From Candidatus Zixiibacteriota bacterium (lineage in GTDB: Bacteria; Zixibacteria; MSB-5A5; GN15; FEB-12): a stretch of 33,050 nucleotides of DNA. The position numbers were made by a program, and so were the translations under genes. Under the pieces are notes generated by a model. It was not told the origin of the DNA, made no database searches, and saw only the letters and a program-made list of their open reading frames with translations. The stretch is taken from assembly GCA_024278935.1 (NCBI GenBank), contig JAJRSF010000047.1, forward strand, positions 1-33,050, read 5' to 3'. Positions 17,436 to 25,452 of the stretch are shown here, in pieces. Position 1 is the stretch's first letter. Each line of letters starts with the position of its first letter.

Positions 17436-18104
17436 ATGAAAAAATTTCCGACCTACAACCTCAATGACGATTTCAATGCAAAACTGGAAAAGTTTAAATC
17501 TCAATTTATCGAAGATGGCTTCAAGCTCTTTGCTGATGAATTTGAAAAAGTTGATTCTTTTATTACCTATGCCAATGCAGATAAGTCCGACCGAAGCGAT
17601 CATCAGCTACGAAGGTCTGAAAAAGAAAGATACCTGCTTGAACTGCTTTCGTTCAAAATTTATGACCAACTTAACAGAGATACGTTCAACACCCAAAAAA
17701 ACACATTGATAATTATGCCTGACTGTTTGTCAATCCATGAATATGAATGCAATAAAACAGATGGCGACCATGGTTCTGTTTGCGAGTCTTGTCATCCTGA
17801 TTGCCTTGCCGCAGAAATCACAGAGCTAGCTGAAAAATATGAAATACAGGTACTCTTCTCAAAACGAAATCTCTCCGAGCAATTGTTGTATCACGAAAAC
17901 CAACTCGGCGAGACCTCTGTCATTGGCATCGCTTGTATCATGATGCTTTCAGCCGGAATGCGAGTTGCAGAACAACAGAATATTCCTGCCCGTGGTGTCC
18001 TTTTACAAAACACAGGATGTGAACATTGGAACGATGAACCGTTTGCATCACAATTTTCAATCGAACAATTAAAATCAATTTTGAAAGAGAAGTATGGACA
18101 TTAA
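17436..18104 (+). CDS. DUF116-like cysteine-rich protein
   Basis: The 222-residue protein has a helical N-terminal third and a cysteine-rich core: C97 in IIMPDCL, C105, then C116/C119/C123 in VCESCHPDC, C167 in VIGIACIMML and C195 in TGCEHWND. The order of a PxCL motif, a CxxCxxxC cluster, then a short hydrophobic strand with VxGxAC resembles DUF116 proteins, which are thought to bind metal or an iron-sulfur cluster; the match is by eye. No Shine-Dalgarno sequence is present; TATTAT lies just upstream of the ATG. It overlaps the GNAT gene by 11 bases, so the two are translated as a pair. Substrate and role unknown. Confidence 0.6.
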   Translation: MKKFPTYNLNDDFNAKLEKFKSQFIEDGFKLFADEFEKVDSFITYANADKSDRSDHQLRRSEKERYLLELLSFKIYDQLNRDTFNTQKNTLIIMPDCLSIHEYECNKTDGDHGSVCESCHPDCLAAEITELAEKYEIQVLFSKRNLSEQLLYHENQLGETSVIGIACIMMLSAGMRVAEQQNIPARGVLLQNTGCEHWNDEPFASQFSIEQLKSILKEKYGH

Positions 18105-18528
18105 AATTTTAGAACTCACAATTAGTGACTACGATGAAATTCTCCGTATATGGACAATTTCGGGGCTTCCATATAAACCAAAAGGGCGTGACTCGGTCGC
18201 TATGATGACCAAAGAAATGCAAAATAAAAACTGTTGTTACTTCGGAATGTATGAAGGCGATACGATGATAGGTACTGCGATTGCAAACTACGATGGTCGT
18301 CGTGGATGGATTAACAGGGTTGCGATAGACCCTGACTATCGAGCCAAAGGGTACGCCGGAAAATTGATTGAACGATGTTCTGAGTTTTTGGAAAATGTTG
18401 GTGCCGTGGTTCTCTGTGCCTTGATTGAAGATATTAATTATCCGTCGATCTCAACTTTTAATAAAGCAGGCTTTCAGGCTGAAAAAAAATATTTGTACTT
18501 TACTAAACGTCAATCAGATGACGCCTGA
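18094..18528 (+). CDS. GNAT family N-acetyltransferase
   Basis: A 144-residue GNAT domain, full length for the fold. GMYEGDTMIGTAIANYDGRR forms strands 2-3, motif A is INRVAIDPDYRAKGYAGKLI with the acetyl-CoA pyrophosphate-binding RAKGYAGK loop, and YPSISTFNKAGFQAEKKYLY is the C-terminal motif B. The start codon lies inside the end of the DUF116-like gene (11-base overlap), with AGAGAAG as ribosome binding site. The acceptor is unknown; small molecules, peptides and antibiotics are all possible for this superfamily. The last codons lie in a 16-bp tandem repeat shared with the convergent larC gene. Confidence 0.85.
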   Translation: MDIKILELTISDYDEILRIWTISGLPYKPKGRDSVAMMTKEMQNKNCCYFGMYEGDTMIGTAIANYDGRRGWINRVAIDPDYRAKGYAGKLIERCSEFLENVGAVVLCALIEDINYPSISTFNKAGFQAEKKYLYFTKRQSDDA

Positions 18529-18581
18529 TCCAGACGATGTCTGATCCAGGCAATGCCTGACTATGTCAGTGCCTGATTTTT
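18518..18581. repeat. Four-unit 16-bp tandem repeat of small hairpins
   Basis: Four 16-base units (18518, 18534, 18550, 18566) share the core TGCCTGATCCAG with changes. Each junction forms a 5-bp stem with a 3-base loop: CAGAC-GAT-GTCTG (18531-18543), CAGGC-AAT-GCCTG (18547-18559), CTGAC-TAT-GTCAG (18557-18569). The stems vary but stay paired. The array covers the last codons of both the GNAT gene and larC and may act as a transcription barrier between convergent genes. Confidence 0.7.
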
Positions 18582-19733
18582 TGCAGTCTCAATAATTTTT
18601 GCAAGTGGTTGGTTATGTTGCAGAGCTGCTTTTTTGCAGTCATCATATTCCGGTTTTATCTGTACCGCTTTCCCATCTACCATAGAATACTTTACCGAAA
18701 TATCCCCATAGGGAGTTTGTACAACTTTTATCTCACGTGCAAGTTTTAGTCTCTTAATTTTTTGCAGACGAAGACCTATCGTTGTTGTCTCTGCAAATAT
18801 TTTGTCTATAACTTTATCTTGCAAGTCATCTTCTACTAAAACAGTCAGTATAACTGCCGGGCGTTGTTTTTTCATGAGCGTCTGAGTAAGCGTTATATCT
18901 AAGATACCGATTTCAAAAAGCTGGCTGGAAAGATGTTCAAACAGTTGCGGATTCATATCGTCGATATTTGTTTCTATCTGAATAACTTCATCCGTTTCAT
19001 ATTTTTTGTCGTGAGCGTCATCTACATTCCCTACCATAATTCTGAGCATGTTCGGAATATCTAAATCTCTCGTGCCACATCCGTAGCCGATAGATTTAAT
19101 TTGTATCATAGGCATAACTCCAAACGATGTTGCCATCGTTTTCAAAATCGCCGCACCTGTTGGTGTGGTAAGTTCTTTTTCTATGCCCGTGCTAAAAATT
19201 GGAATTCCTGCTAACAATTCCATCGTGGCAGGAGCGGGGAGAGGCATAGTTCCATGAGCGCACTTTATACACCCTGAGCCAACATGAATCTTTGAAACAT
19301 ATATCTGCTCGACTTGTAAATACTCAAAACAAATAATAGCACCGACAATATCAACGATAGCATCCAAAGCACCAACTTCATGAAAATGTATTTTGTCAAT
19401 CGTCGTACCATGAATCTTTGCTTCGGCTTCTGCCAAATTATGAAAAACTTTTTTGGCATGTGTCTTCACATATTCAGAGAGTGATGAGTTGTTTATAATT
19501 TCTGTTATTATCGGAAGAGTCCGATGATGATGTTGTTCTTCGGTAGCTACTATAACATGAGTCCCGGTGATACTATGCTTCGCAACTTTTTTTTCGCTAA
19601 CATCAAACCCGTCGACTTTTAATTTTTGTAATTCTTGCTTGAGAAAACTAATCGGAACACCGGAGTCTATACACGCTCCCAAGATCATATCACCGCTTAC
19701 TCCGGCAAAACAGTCAAAATATATTGTCTTCAC
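18561..19733 (-). CDS. larC: LarC, nickel insertion enzyme for the Ni-pincer cofactor
   Basis: LarC is the CTP-dependent enzyme that inserts nickel into the pyridinium bis-thiocarboxylate mononucleotide cofactor made by LarB and LarE. The 390-residue protein has the conserved start YFDCFAGVSGDMILGA, a histidine cluster at 68-70, HFHEVGALDAIVDIVGA at 116-132, GSGCIKCAHGTMPLPAPAT and TPTGAAILK, and the C-terminal IETNIDDMNPQLFEHL domain. In Lactiplantibacillus plantarum the gene is read through a programmed frameshift (larC1/larC2); here it is a single uninterrupted frame. The start overlaps the larB stop by four bases, so translation is coupled. Its final codons lie in the 16-bp repeat. Confidence 0.95.
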   Translation of the reverse strand: MKTIYFDCFAGVSGDMILGACIDSGVPISFLKQELQKLKVDGFDVSEKKVAKHSITGTHVIVATEEQHHHRTLPIITEIINNSSLSEYVKTHAKKVFHNLAEAEAKIHGTTIDKIHFHEVGALDAIVDIVGAIICFEYLQVEQIYVSKIHVGSGCIKCAHGTMPLPAPATMELLAGIPIFSTGIEKELTTPTGAAILKTMATSFGVMPMIQIKSIGYGCGTRDLDIPNMLRIMVGNVDDAHDKKYETDEVIQIETNIDDMNPQLFEHLSSQLFEIGILDITLTQTLMKKQRPAVILTVLVEDDLQDKVIDKIFAETTTIGLRLQKIKRLKLAREIKVVQTPYGDISVKYSMVDGKAVQIKPEYDDCKKAALQHNQPLAKIIETAKNQALT

Positions 19734-20488
19734 ACTTGCACTCCTTGCAGATTAATTACCGATGCCACATACCCGGCACCAAAACCATTGTCAATATTTA
19801 CAACCGCAATGCCCGGGGCGCAACTGTTTAGCATAGAGAGCAAAGCCGAGAGTCCTTCAAAGCTGGAACCATATCCAACCGATGTTGGCACGCCGATAAC
19901 CGGACAGGCGACCAAGCCACTTACGACAGTTGCCAAGGCACCTTCCATGCCTGCTACAGCAATGATAACATTGGAATCATCAAGCGTCTTTTTATTGTCA
20001 AGCATGCGATGAATCCCTGCGACACCAATGTCGTATAGGCGGATAACTTTGTTGCCCATAGTTTCTGCGGTAATCGCTGCCTCTTCGGCAATTGGAATGT
20101 CAGATGTACCGCCGGTGATGACTGTGATTAGTTTGTCAGTCTTTGGTTTTGGTATTTTACCAATTTGTAAAATACGGGCTTCTTTATGAAAAATTATTTC
20201 ATCGATATTCTTTTTAACAAAATCAAAATTTTCTTCTGTTGCCAAAGTACCAATAACTAAATCATTCGTTTTTGATAAGACTTTAAATATAGATACGATC
20301 TGTTCATTCGTTTTCCCTTTGCAAAAAATAACTTCAGGGAAACCATTTCGAATCGTTCTATGTGTGTCTAGCTTGGCAAAACCGATATCTTCGGTCGGAA
20401 AATTCTTTAACAGACGCATCGCTTCATCAAGTGAAATTTCACCGCTTTGGGTCTGCTCTAATATTTTTTTAAGATTATCTGATTGCAT
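19730..20488 (-). CDS. larB: LarB, carboxylase/hydrolase of Ni-pincer cofactor synthesis
   Basis: LarB carboxylates the pyridinium ring of nicotinic acid adenine dinucleotide at C5 and hydrolyses the phosphoanhydride, giving the substrate for LarE. The 252-residue protein is full length. The C-terminal half is the PurE/AIR-carboxylase-like domain (ITVITGGTSDIPIAEEAAIT at 121-140, LYDIGVAGIHRML, VAGMEGALATVVSGLV, CPVIGVPTSVGYG). Cys223 in NSCAPGIAVVNIDNG matches the position of the active-site cysteine known in LarB (Cys221 in L. plantarum). It lies between larE (10-base gap) and larC (4-base overlap) in one minus-strand operon. Confidence 0.95.
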   Translation of the reverse strand: MQSDNLKKILEQTQSGEISLDEAMRLLKNFPTEDIGFAKLDTHRTIRNGFPEVIFCKGKTNEQIVSIFKVLSKTNDLVIGTLATEENFDFVKKNIDEIIFHKEARILQIGKIPKPKTDKLITVITGGTSDIPIAEEAAITAETMGNKVIRLYDIGVAGIHRMLDNKKTLDDSNVIIAVAGMEGALATVVSGLVACPVIGVPTSVGYGSSFEGLSALLSMLNSCAPGIAVVNIDNGFGAGYVASVINLQGVQV

Positions 20489-20498
20489 CTGATTATTT

Positions 20499-21329
20499 CT
20501 ATTTTTTCAAAACTTCATTTAACGAACCGGAACGGAATCCTTTGGTGTCCAAAGAAACATATTTATAACCTAAAGCTTTTATCTGGTTAGTGATTTCTTC
20601 GGTTTCATCTGCTTTAAAAAATTGTTCAAAATTTTCTTTCGGAATTTCTATACGGGCGATTTGTTCATGGTCTCGAACTCGTACAACTTTTATTCCAAGA
20701 GCTTTAATTATATTTTCAGCTTTATCAATACGAAGAAGTTTTTCAAGCGTGATTTCAGAATTATACGGCACCCGTGATGACAAACATGGCGAGGCAGCCT
20801 TGTCCCATGTATACAGATTAAACTGCTTTGACAAAACTCTAATATCATCTGTGGTCAGTCGGCAATCTTTCAGTGGACTTTCTACGCCAAGTTCCAGTCC
20901 GGCTTGCATACCGGGACGGTAGTCATTAATATCATCAAAGTTGGTTCCATCAACAACTGTTGTGATACCATACTCATCGCCGATTTTTTTGAGACGTGAA
21001 AACAGTCCACTCTTACAATGGTAACATCGGTTGGTTGGGTTAGCGACAAATTCTTTATTCTCAAGTTCGTTAGTGTTGATGATAACATGTTCGACCTTGA
21101 GTTCCCGTGCCAGTTCTTCGCCGAGATCAATTTCACCTTTGGGGGAGACCGATGACTTCGATGACACTGCCAAAACTTTTCCGGGTGCGAACTCAACAGC
21201 CAAGCGTAAGAGCAGGGTAGAGTCAACACCGCCTGAGAATGCTACGACCACAGATTTACGGTTGATAAAATATTGTTTGATAGCTTCAAGCTTTTGGTCG
21301 AGTGTTTCTTTTTGTTTTATCTCTTGCAT
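20499..21329 (-). CDS. larE: LarE, sulfur transferase of Ni-pincer cofactor synthesis
   Basis: LarE is an ATP-dependent sulfur insertase of the PP-loop family that turns the two carboxylates of the LarB product into thiocarboxylates. The 276-residue protein shows the PP-loop SGGVDS at 32-37. Cysteines are C102 and C105 in RCYHCKSG, C156, and C182 in SPCLSSR. The SPCLSSR cysteine matches the residue that sacrifices its sulfur in the L. plantarum enzyme; LarE proteins with three conserved cysteines can instead carry a 4Fe-4S cluster that supplies sulfur, so C102/C105/C182 suggest the cluster type. It is the first gene of larE-larB-larC and is divergent from the phosphate permease gene. Confidence 0.94.
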   Translation of the reverse strand: MQEIKQKETLDQKLEAIKQYFINRKSVVVAFSGGVDSTLLLRLAVEFAPGKVLAVSSKSSVSPKGEIDLGEELARELKVEHVIINTNELENKEFVANPTNRCYHCKSGLFSRLKKIGDEYGITTVVDGTNFDDINDYRPGMQAGLELGVESPLKDCRLTTDDIRVLSKQFNLYTWDKAASPCLSSRVPYNSEITLEKLLRIDKAENIIKALGIKVVRVRDHEQIARIEIPKENFEQFFKADETEEITNQIKALGYKYVSLDTKGFRSGSLNEVLKK

Positions 21330-21501
21330 ATAACTTTCATCTTTATTGTTTTCCTGATTATATAATACGTTATAAAAATTGAATCTGCCACAGAAAAGAA
21401 AGAGAAATTATATAATAACTTTGAGAATAGTGAACTTTTTCTACTCTTATTCTGTTCTACATATACAAACCAAGCAAACAAATTTAAAAAAAAGAGAACC
21501 G

Positions 21502-22629
21502 ATGATAGAGATAATTCTATTTGCAGCAACAATATTTTTAGCCTACTCAAATGGTGCCAATGATAATTTCAAAGGTGTCGCAACATTATTCGGAAGTAAA
21601 ACGACCAACTACAAAACAGCTCTTGCATGGGGGACTGTGACAACTCTTGCCGGTTCATGTTTTTCGATATTGATTGCTCATAAATTGGTTATTGCATTTT
21701 CCGGTAAAGGACTTGTCTCAACTTCTGTTACTCAAATGCCTGAGTACTTACTCGCCGTTGGTTTAGGTGCTGCTCTTACAGTTTTTATCGCAACTCTTCT
21801 CGGTTTCCCAATTTCGACAACCCATGCACTTATAGGTTCCTTGGTTGGGAGCGGGTTCATGGCGTCTGGTGCCGACTTAAATTTTGCCGCCTTATCAAAA
21901 TCATTCATCGCACCTTTATTGATAAGTCCGATTGTTGCATTGAGTGCAGCATCTCTCATTTATATTATTTTCCGTAAAGCAAGACAAGTGATGGGCGTTA
22001 CAAAAGAATACTGTTTATGCGTAGGTAAAACACAAGAGGTTGTAGCGGTCGCATCAAGTAGGGAATCATTAGCACTTATGCAGGCATCGCATACTATAAC
22101 AAACGATCTTACCATAGACAAAGAATCAGTATGTATAGAAAAATATGAAGGTTCTTTTTTAGGAATCAAAGCAGAAAAAATCTTAGATGTTTTCCATTTT
22201 CTAAGTGCCGGTGTTGTATCGTTCGCTCGTGGCTTAAACGACACGCCAAAAATCATGGGGATACTAATTGTAGTTAAGACACTCGACTTACAAATCAGTA
22301 TGGTAACTATTGCGATTGCAATGGCAATAGGTGGTCTTTTAAGTGCGAAAAAAGTTGCCCATGTTATGAGTAACGACATCACTTATCTCAACCACGGACA
22401 AGGCTTCACTGCAAATCTTGTTACTGGTATCATAGTTCTTTTTGCATCCAAATTTGGTATGCCGGGCTCTACGACACACGTATCGGTAAGTGCATTATTT
22501 GGAATTGGCATGATTAACAAAAAAGCTAATTATAGAGTTATTGGAAAAATTCTGTTATCGTGGCTTATCACATTACCACTTGGAGCATTGCTTGCCGGCT
22601 CGGCTTATTATATCATTCAGCAGTTGTAA
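21502..22629 (+). CDS. PiT family inorganic phosphate transporter
   Basis: A 375-residue secondary transporter in the inner membrane that brings in phosphate by ion symport. The internal duplication typical of PiT is clear: YSNGANDNFKGVATLFGSKT at the N-terminus and FARGLNDTPKIMG near residue 235, and TLLGFPISTTHALIGSLVGS mirrored by GMPGSTTHVSVSALFGIG. The start at 21502 was chosen over the upstream 21379 ATG because the extra 41 residues are basic and unrelated to the family and AAAGAGAA precedes the ATG. PhoU-like regulators often accompany PiT genes; none is present. A few PiT proteins move sulfate instead, so the substrate is likely but not certain. Confidence 0.88.
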   Translation: MIEIILFAATIFLAYSNGANDNFKGVATLFGSKTTNYKTALAWGTVTTLAGSCFSILIAHKLVIAFSGKGLVSTSVTQMPEYLLAVGLGAALTVFIATLLGFPISTTHALIGSLVGSGFMASGADLNFAALSKSFIAPLLISPIVALSAASLIYIIFRKARQVMGVTKEYCLCVGKTQEVVAVASSRESLALMQASHTITNDLTIDKESVCIEKYEGSFLGIKAEKILDVFHFLSAGVVSFARGLNDTPKIMGILIVVKTLDLQISMVTIAIAMAIGGLLSAKKVAHVMSNDITYLNHGQGFTANLVTGIIVLFASKFGMPGSTTHVSVSALFGIGMINKKANYRVIGKILLSWLITLPLGALLAGSAYYIIQQL

Positions 22630-22639
22630 CTAGATACTG

Positions 22640-24259
22640 TTAGGATTTCATCCGAAACAAATTAACAGTTACAGTTGCTAAATCAGAATTTGGGAACTTA
22701 CGTATCATCTTATTATCGGGAACTAGTCCCGCTTCTGACATAATTTTATTGAACACATCGACCTCAACAATATACTGATCGGAATAACCGTGGGTCGCAT
22801 CATAGGAGGTCGCAGCAGTCCGTCCTAAATTGTTAGCAACAAGCGATGGGTCGACAGTGTGCAGTTCAATTACGAGCAGACCAAATTTTTTCACATACGG
22901 TTCCCAGTTTTTAAAATGCTCAAGCAAGGAATCTTCAACCAAATTGTTATTGATTCGTTTCCCTTCAAAAGCATAAGCACCGGTTGATTTGCTCGCACGC
23001 GATTTATCAATAGTATCGGGAGCTTTCCAAATTCGATTATGGTCCAAAAATGTTCGCACGTTCAAAACTTCACCAAGATCAACATTGTAACTTTCTTTTA
23101 AGTCCTGTGCCAGTAGATCAGGTCTGCCAATATCACCCCATACAACTTTTGCCCAGATATCTGCCTGGATAAGATTTGCTTTTGAAATTTTCAAAGCTGC
23201 TTTATTGTAGTCGGCACCAATTAGAATCAAAGGATGCTCATCAAGCATTGTCCCTCTGAGTGTTTGTTGTTCAATAACGGTAAAAAGATGTTGCAAAAAT
23301 GCACCGTTACCGCAACCCATATCCAAAATTCCTTTTGGTTGTTCATCTATAGGTTTGTTAAAAAGATAAATTATGATTTCATCGACAATTTTAAAATAAG
23401 CAGCGTGGGCACCACCCGAACCCCAGACATTCATCATCCGATCAACATGCCCCTCTCGGCTACCGTCGCCAGCATCTTTGGCGGCTTTAGGATTACCAAA
23501 AATAAGCTCGTCTAATTTACGAAGAGTAGGGATATATGAAACCGTCACGCCATAGGCAGAAGCACGTCTGGCATAGAAAAGTCCTTTTTCAGAAAACTGA
23601 TATGTATCGTTCTCTTTGCTGAACCAGCCAAGATGAACGAAAAAATCAAGCAGTCTTCCACAACAGTCAGCATCCTTGTGGAACTCTTCCGGTTTAAAAT
23701 TTGCCTGCATAAAATATTTATGAAACATACCTGACATTCCAAGGTAAACCGATCTTGGTCCTACAATAATTCCTTCGATATGCTTTAAGATTTGGTGCTG
23801 AATTTTGCTGACAGATTCAACTGCTGAAATTTCTATATCATAATTCTCTTTGAATTTGTTAAAAACTTTTTCTAAAACTAAAAATGGTTCTTTCTCAAAT
23901 TTTCGCATATGATAACCTTCAGAAAATTTTAACAGATGAACCACGCCTCGGTAGAGGTAAAAATGAAAAAACGCTGTTTTGGAATTTTCGTTTATCGAAT
24001 ATGTTATTGAATCATTTTGAGTGTCTACTTTTTGGTCCACCCAACCTTGTGAACATAAAATCCTCAGGGCAACATTTAAGTAGCCATCGTTGGCATTAAA
24101 CTTATCCGCTATTTCTTTGAGGGTGCATTCTTTTTTCTCAAGTAGATAACTAGTGACACCTTTTTCAAATAAAGCGTATGCAGTCGGAGCAGTGACTATG
24201 CCATCGAGATGGAGAAAAAGATCACCACGTAGTTTTGCTTGTTCTTGTTTTGAGAGCAT
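22640..24259 (-). CDS. SAM-dependent methyltransferase with duplicated N-terminal domain
   Basis: A 539-residue protein. Residues about 310-440 form a class I methyltransferase domain with motif I ILDMGCGNGAFLQHL at 311-325 and ADYNKAALKISKANL following. The N-terminal 230 residues contain two related winged-helix-like units: LFLHLDGIVTAPTAYAL with ALRILCSQGWVDQ (14-76) and ILKHIEGIIVGPRSVYL with LLDFFVHLGWFSKEN (157-216). Such units normally mediate dimerisation in O-methyltransferases. The C-terminal LLVIELHTVDPSLVANNLGR and HGYSDQYIVEVDVF are conserved in methyltransferases near polyketide-type genes, but no such cluster is here. GGAA precedes the ATG. It converges on the permease gene with a 10-base gap. 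Substrate unknown. Confidence 0.8.
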   Translation of the reverse strand: MLSKQEQAKLRGDLFLHLDGIVTAPTAYALFEKGVTSYLLEKKECTLKEIADKFNANDGYLNVALRILCSQGWVDQKVDTQNDSITYSINENSKTAFFHFYLYRGVVHLLKFSEGYHMRKFEKEPFLVLEKVFNKFKENYDIEISAVESVSKIQHQILKHIEGIIVGPRSVYLGMSGMFHKYFMQANFKPEEFHKDADCCGRLLDFFVHLGWFSKENDTYQFSEKGLFYARRASAYGVTVSYIPTLRKLDELIFGNPKAAKDAGDGSREGHVDRMMNVWGSGGAHAAYFKIVDEIIIYLFNKPIDEQPKGILDMGCGNGAFLQHLFTVIEQQTLRGTMLDEHPLILIGADYNKAALKISKANLIQADIWAKVVWGDIGRPDLLAQDLKESYNVDLGEVLNVRTFLDHNRIWKAPDTIDKSRASKSTGAYAFEGKRINNNLVEDSLLEHFKNWEPYVKKFGLLVIELHTVDPSLVANNLGRTAATSYDATHGYSDQYIVEVDVFNKIMSEAGLVPDNKMIRKFPNSDLATVTVNLFRMKS

Positions 24260-24672
24260 CGGTTTGATTCCAATAATGTATAAGATTTTTTTGTCAGTTT
24301 GAAAGTGCTGTTACTATTTAACATATCGTCAAATATACGTAGAAATTCAACTAAAAGAAGATAGTTTTTATTCTAATTAAACATAGTAGTTCAGTGCTTG
24401 AGCTGGTTATCTGATTTTCACACTAAATGGAGTATCACCACCGTTTTCAATCCAGAAAAGCAATAACCCAACAGTGTAATCGTCACTAACATAATAGGGG
24501 ACAAACTTTGTTGAATATTAAAATTTTCTAAGGCAAATTATTTTTCAATTGTAAACATGATTTTTTGTAACTATTAGTAGACTTTACCGTCTACTTAAGG
24601 ATGTCACATAACGAAATAAAAGGAAATTGATAAAAAAACAATAACAAACAAATAAAAAGAGAAGAAAATATT
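24260..24672. other. 413-bp intergenic region, promoters and one hairpin
   Basis: No coding frame is supported here. The region separates two divergent genes and must carry their promoters; it is very AT-rich and I could not pick a convincing one. One perfect hairpin is visible: AGTAGAC (24576-24582) with GTCTACT (24589-24595), 77 bases before the SBBP gene, without a T tract. It marks the change from housekeeping genes to the plus-strand propeller gene cluster. Confidence 0.5.
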
Positions 24673-25452
24673 ATGTTAAGAAAAATTTGTTTTATTTTAA
24701 TCGCAATTTATATGAGTTTGGGAATAACGCAGGCTCAAACCAATGAAGATTCAGATAGCACAGTATATACACTTGGATTCTCAACCTATCTATCTCATAC
24801 AGATAAATACGGAGCTGGTTTTGATGTTTTTTCAGATGATGAGGGCAATACTTATGTCTCAGGTAATACTAGAGATAAAAATTTTCCTGCCACAGAAGGA
24901 GCATATCAAACAGAACTTAAAGGTGAGGCAGATGCTTTTGTAGCAAAATTTACGCCTGATGGAAAGCTTGCATTTGCAACATTAATCGGTGGCACTAAAA
25001 GAGAACATCATACCGCAATAACAGTTGATGAGGCGGGCTATATATATATTGCCGGAGGAACTCATTCATCCGACTTCCCTGTTACACCAGGAACTTATGA
25101 TACAAGTTTTAATGGTGAAGGAGTATGGGCTGGCGATGTTTACTTAGCCAAATTAAACCCAACTGGAACGGAAATTATTTTTTCTACATTTATTGGAGGA
25201 GAAGTAGAGGAAACAGTAGGGTCAGGATGTATTAAGATTGATTCTAAAGGTAATATTATTATTGCAGGAGTTACTCGCTCTATTGATTTTCCTCTTACAA
25301 AAGGTATCATTGAAAATAAAATACATCGCATAGTTTCCTTTCTAAATTTAGTCCCGATGGTAAAAAGCTTTTATTTTCTACCATCTTTGGAAACAGTCCA
25401 ATGGAAAAGATTACCGGGCTTGATCTTGATGATAAAAATAATATTTATATAA
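24673..25452 (+). CDS. SBBP-repeat beta-propeller protein, N-terminal part (frameshifted)
   Basis: The start has AGAGAAG upstream and a signal peptide (MLRKICFILIAIYMSLGITQ, cleaved after AQA). Three SBBP blades follow, each with the YVSGNTRDKNFPATEGAYQT-type pattern: about 58-80, 122-145 and 187-210 (IIIAGVTRSIDFPLT). From about residue 215 the frame is wrong: one base is missing, most simply an A from the run at 25318-25321, and after repair the protein continues NTSHSFLSKFSPDGKKLLFS into the next piece. The last roughly 40 residues of this frame are therefore not native. SBBP proteins are secreted or surface seven-bladed propellers of unknown ligand. Confidence 0.8.
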   Translation: MLRKICFILIAIYMSLGITQAQTNEDSDSTVYTLGFSTYLSHTDKYGAGFDVFSDDEGNTYVSGNTRDKNFPATEGAYQTELKGEADAFVAKFTPDGKLAFATLIGGTKREHHTAITVDEAGYIYIAGGTHSSDFPVTPGTYDTSFNGEGVWAGDVYLAKLNPTGTEIIFSTFIGGEVEETVGSGCIKIDSKGNIIIAGVTRSIDFPLTKGIIENKIHRIVSFLNLVPMVKSFYFLPSLETVQWKRLPGLILMIKIIFI

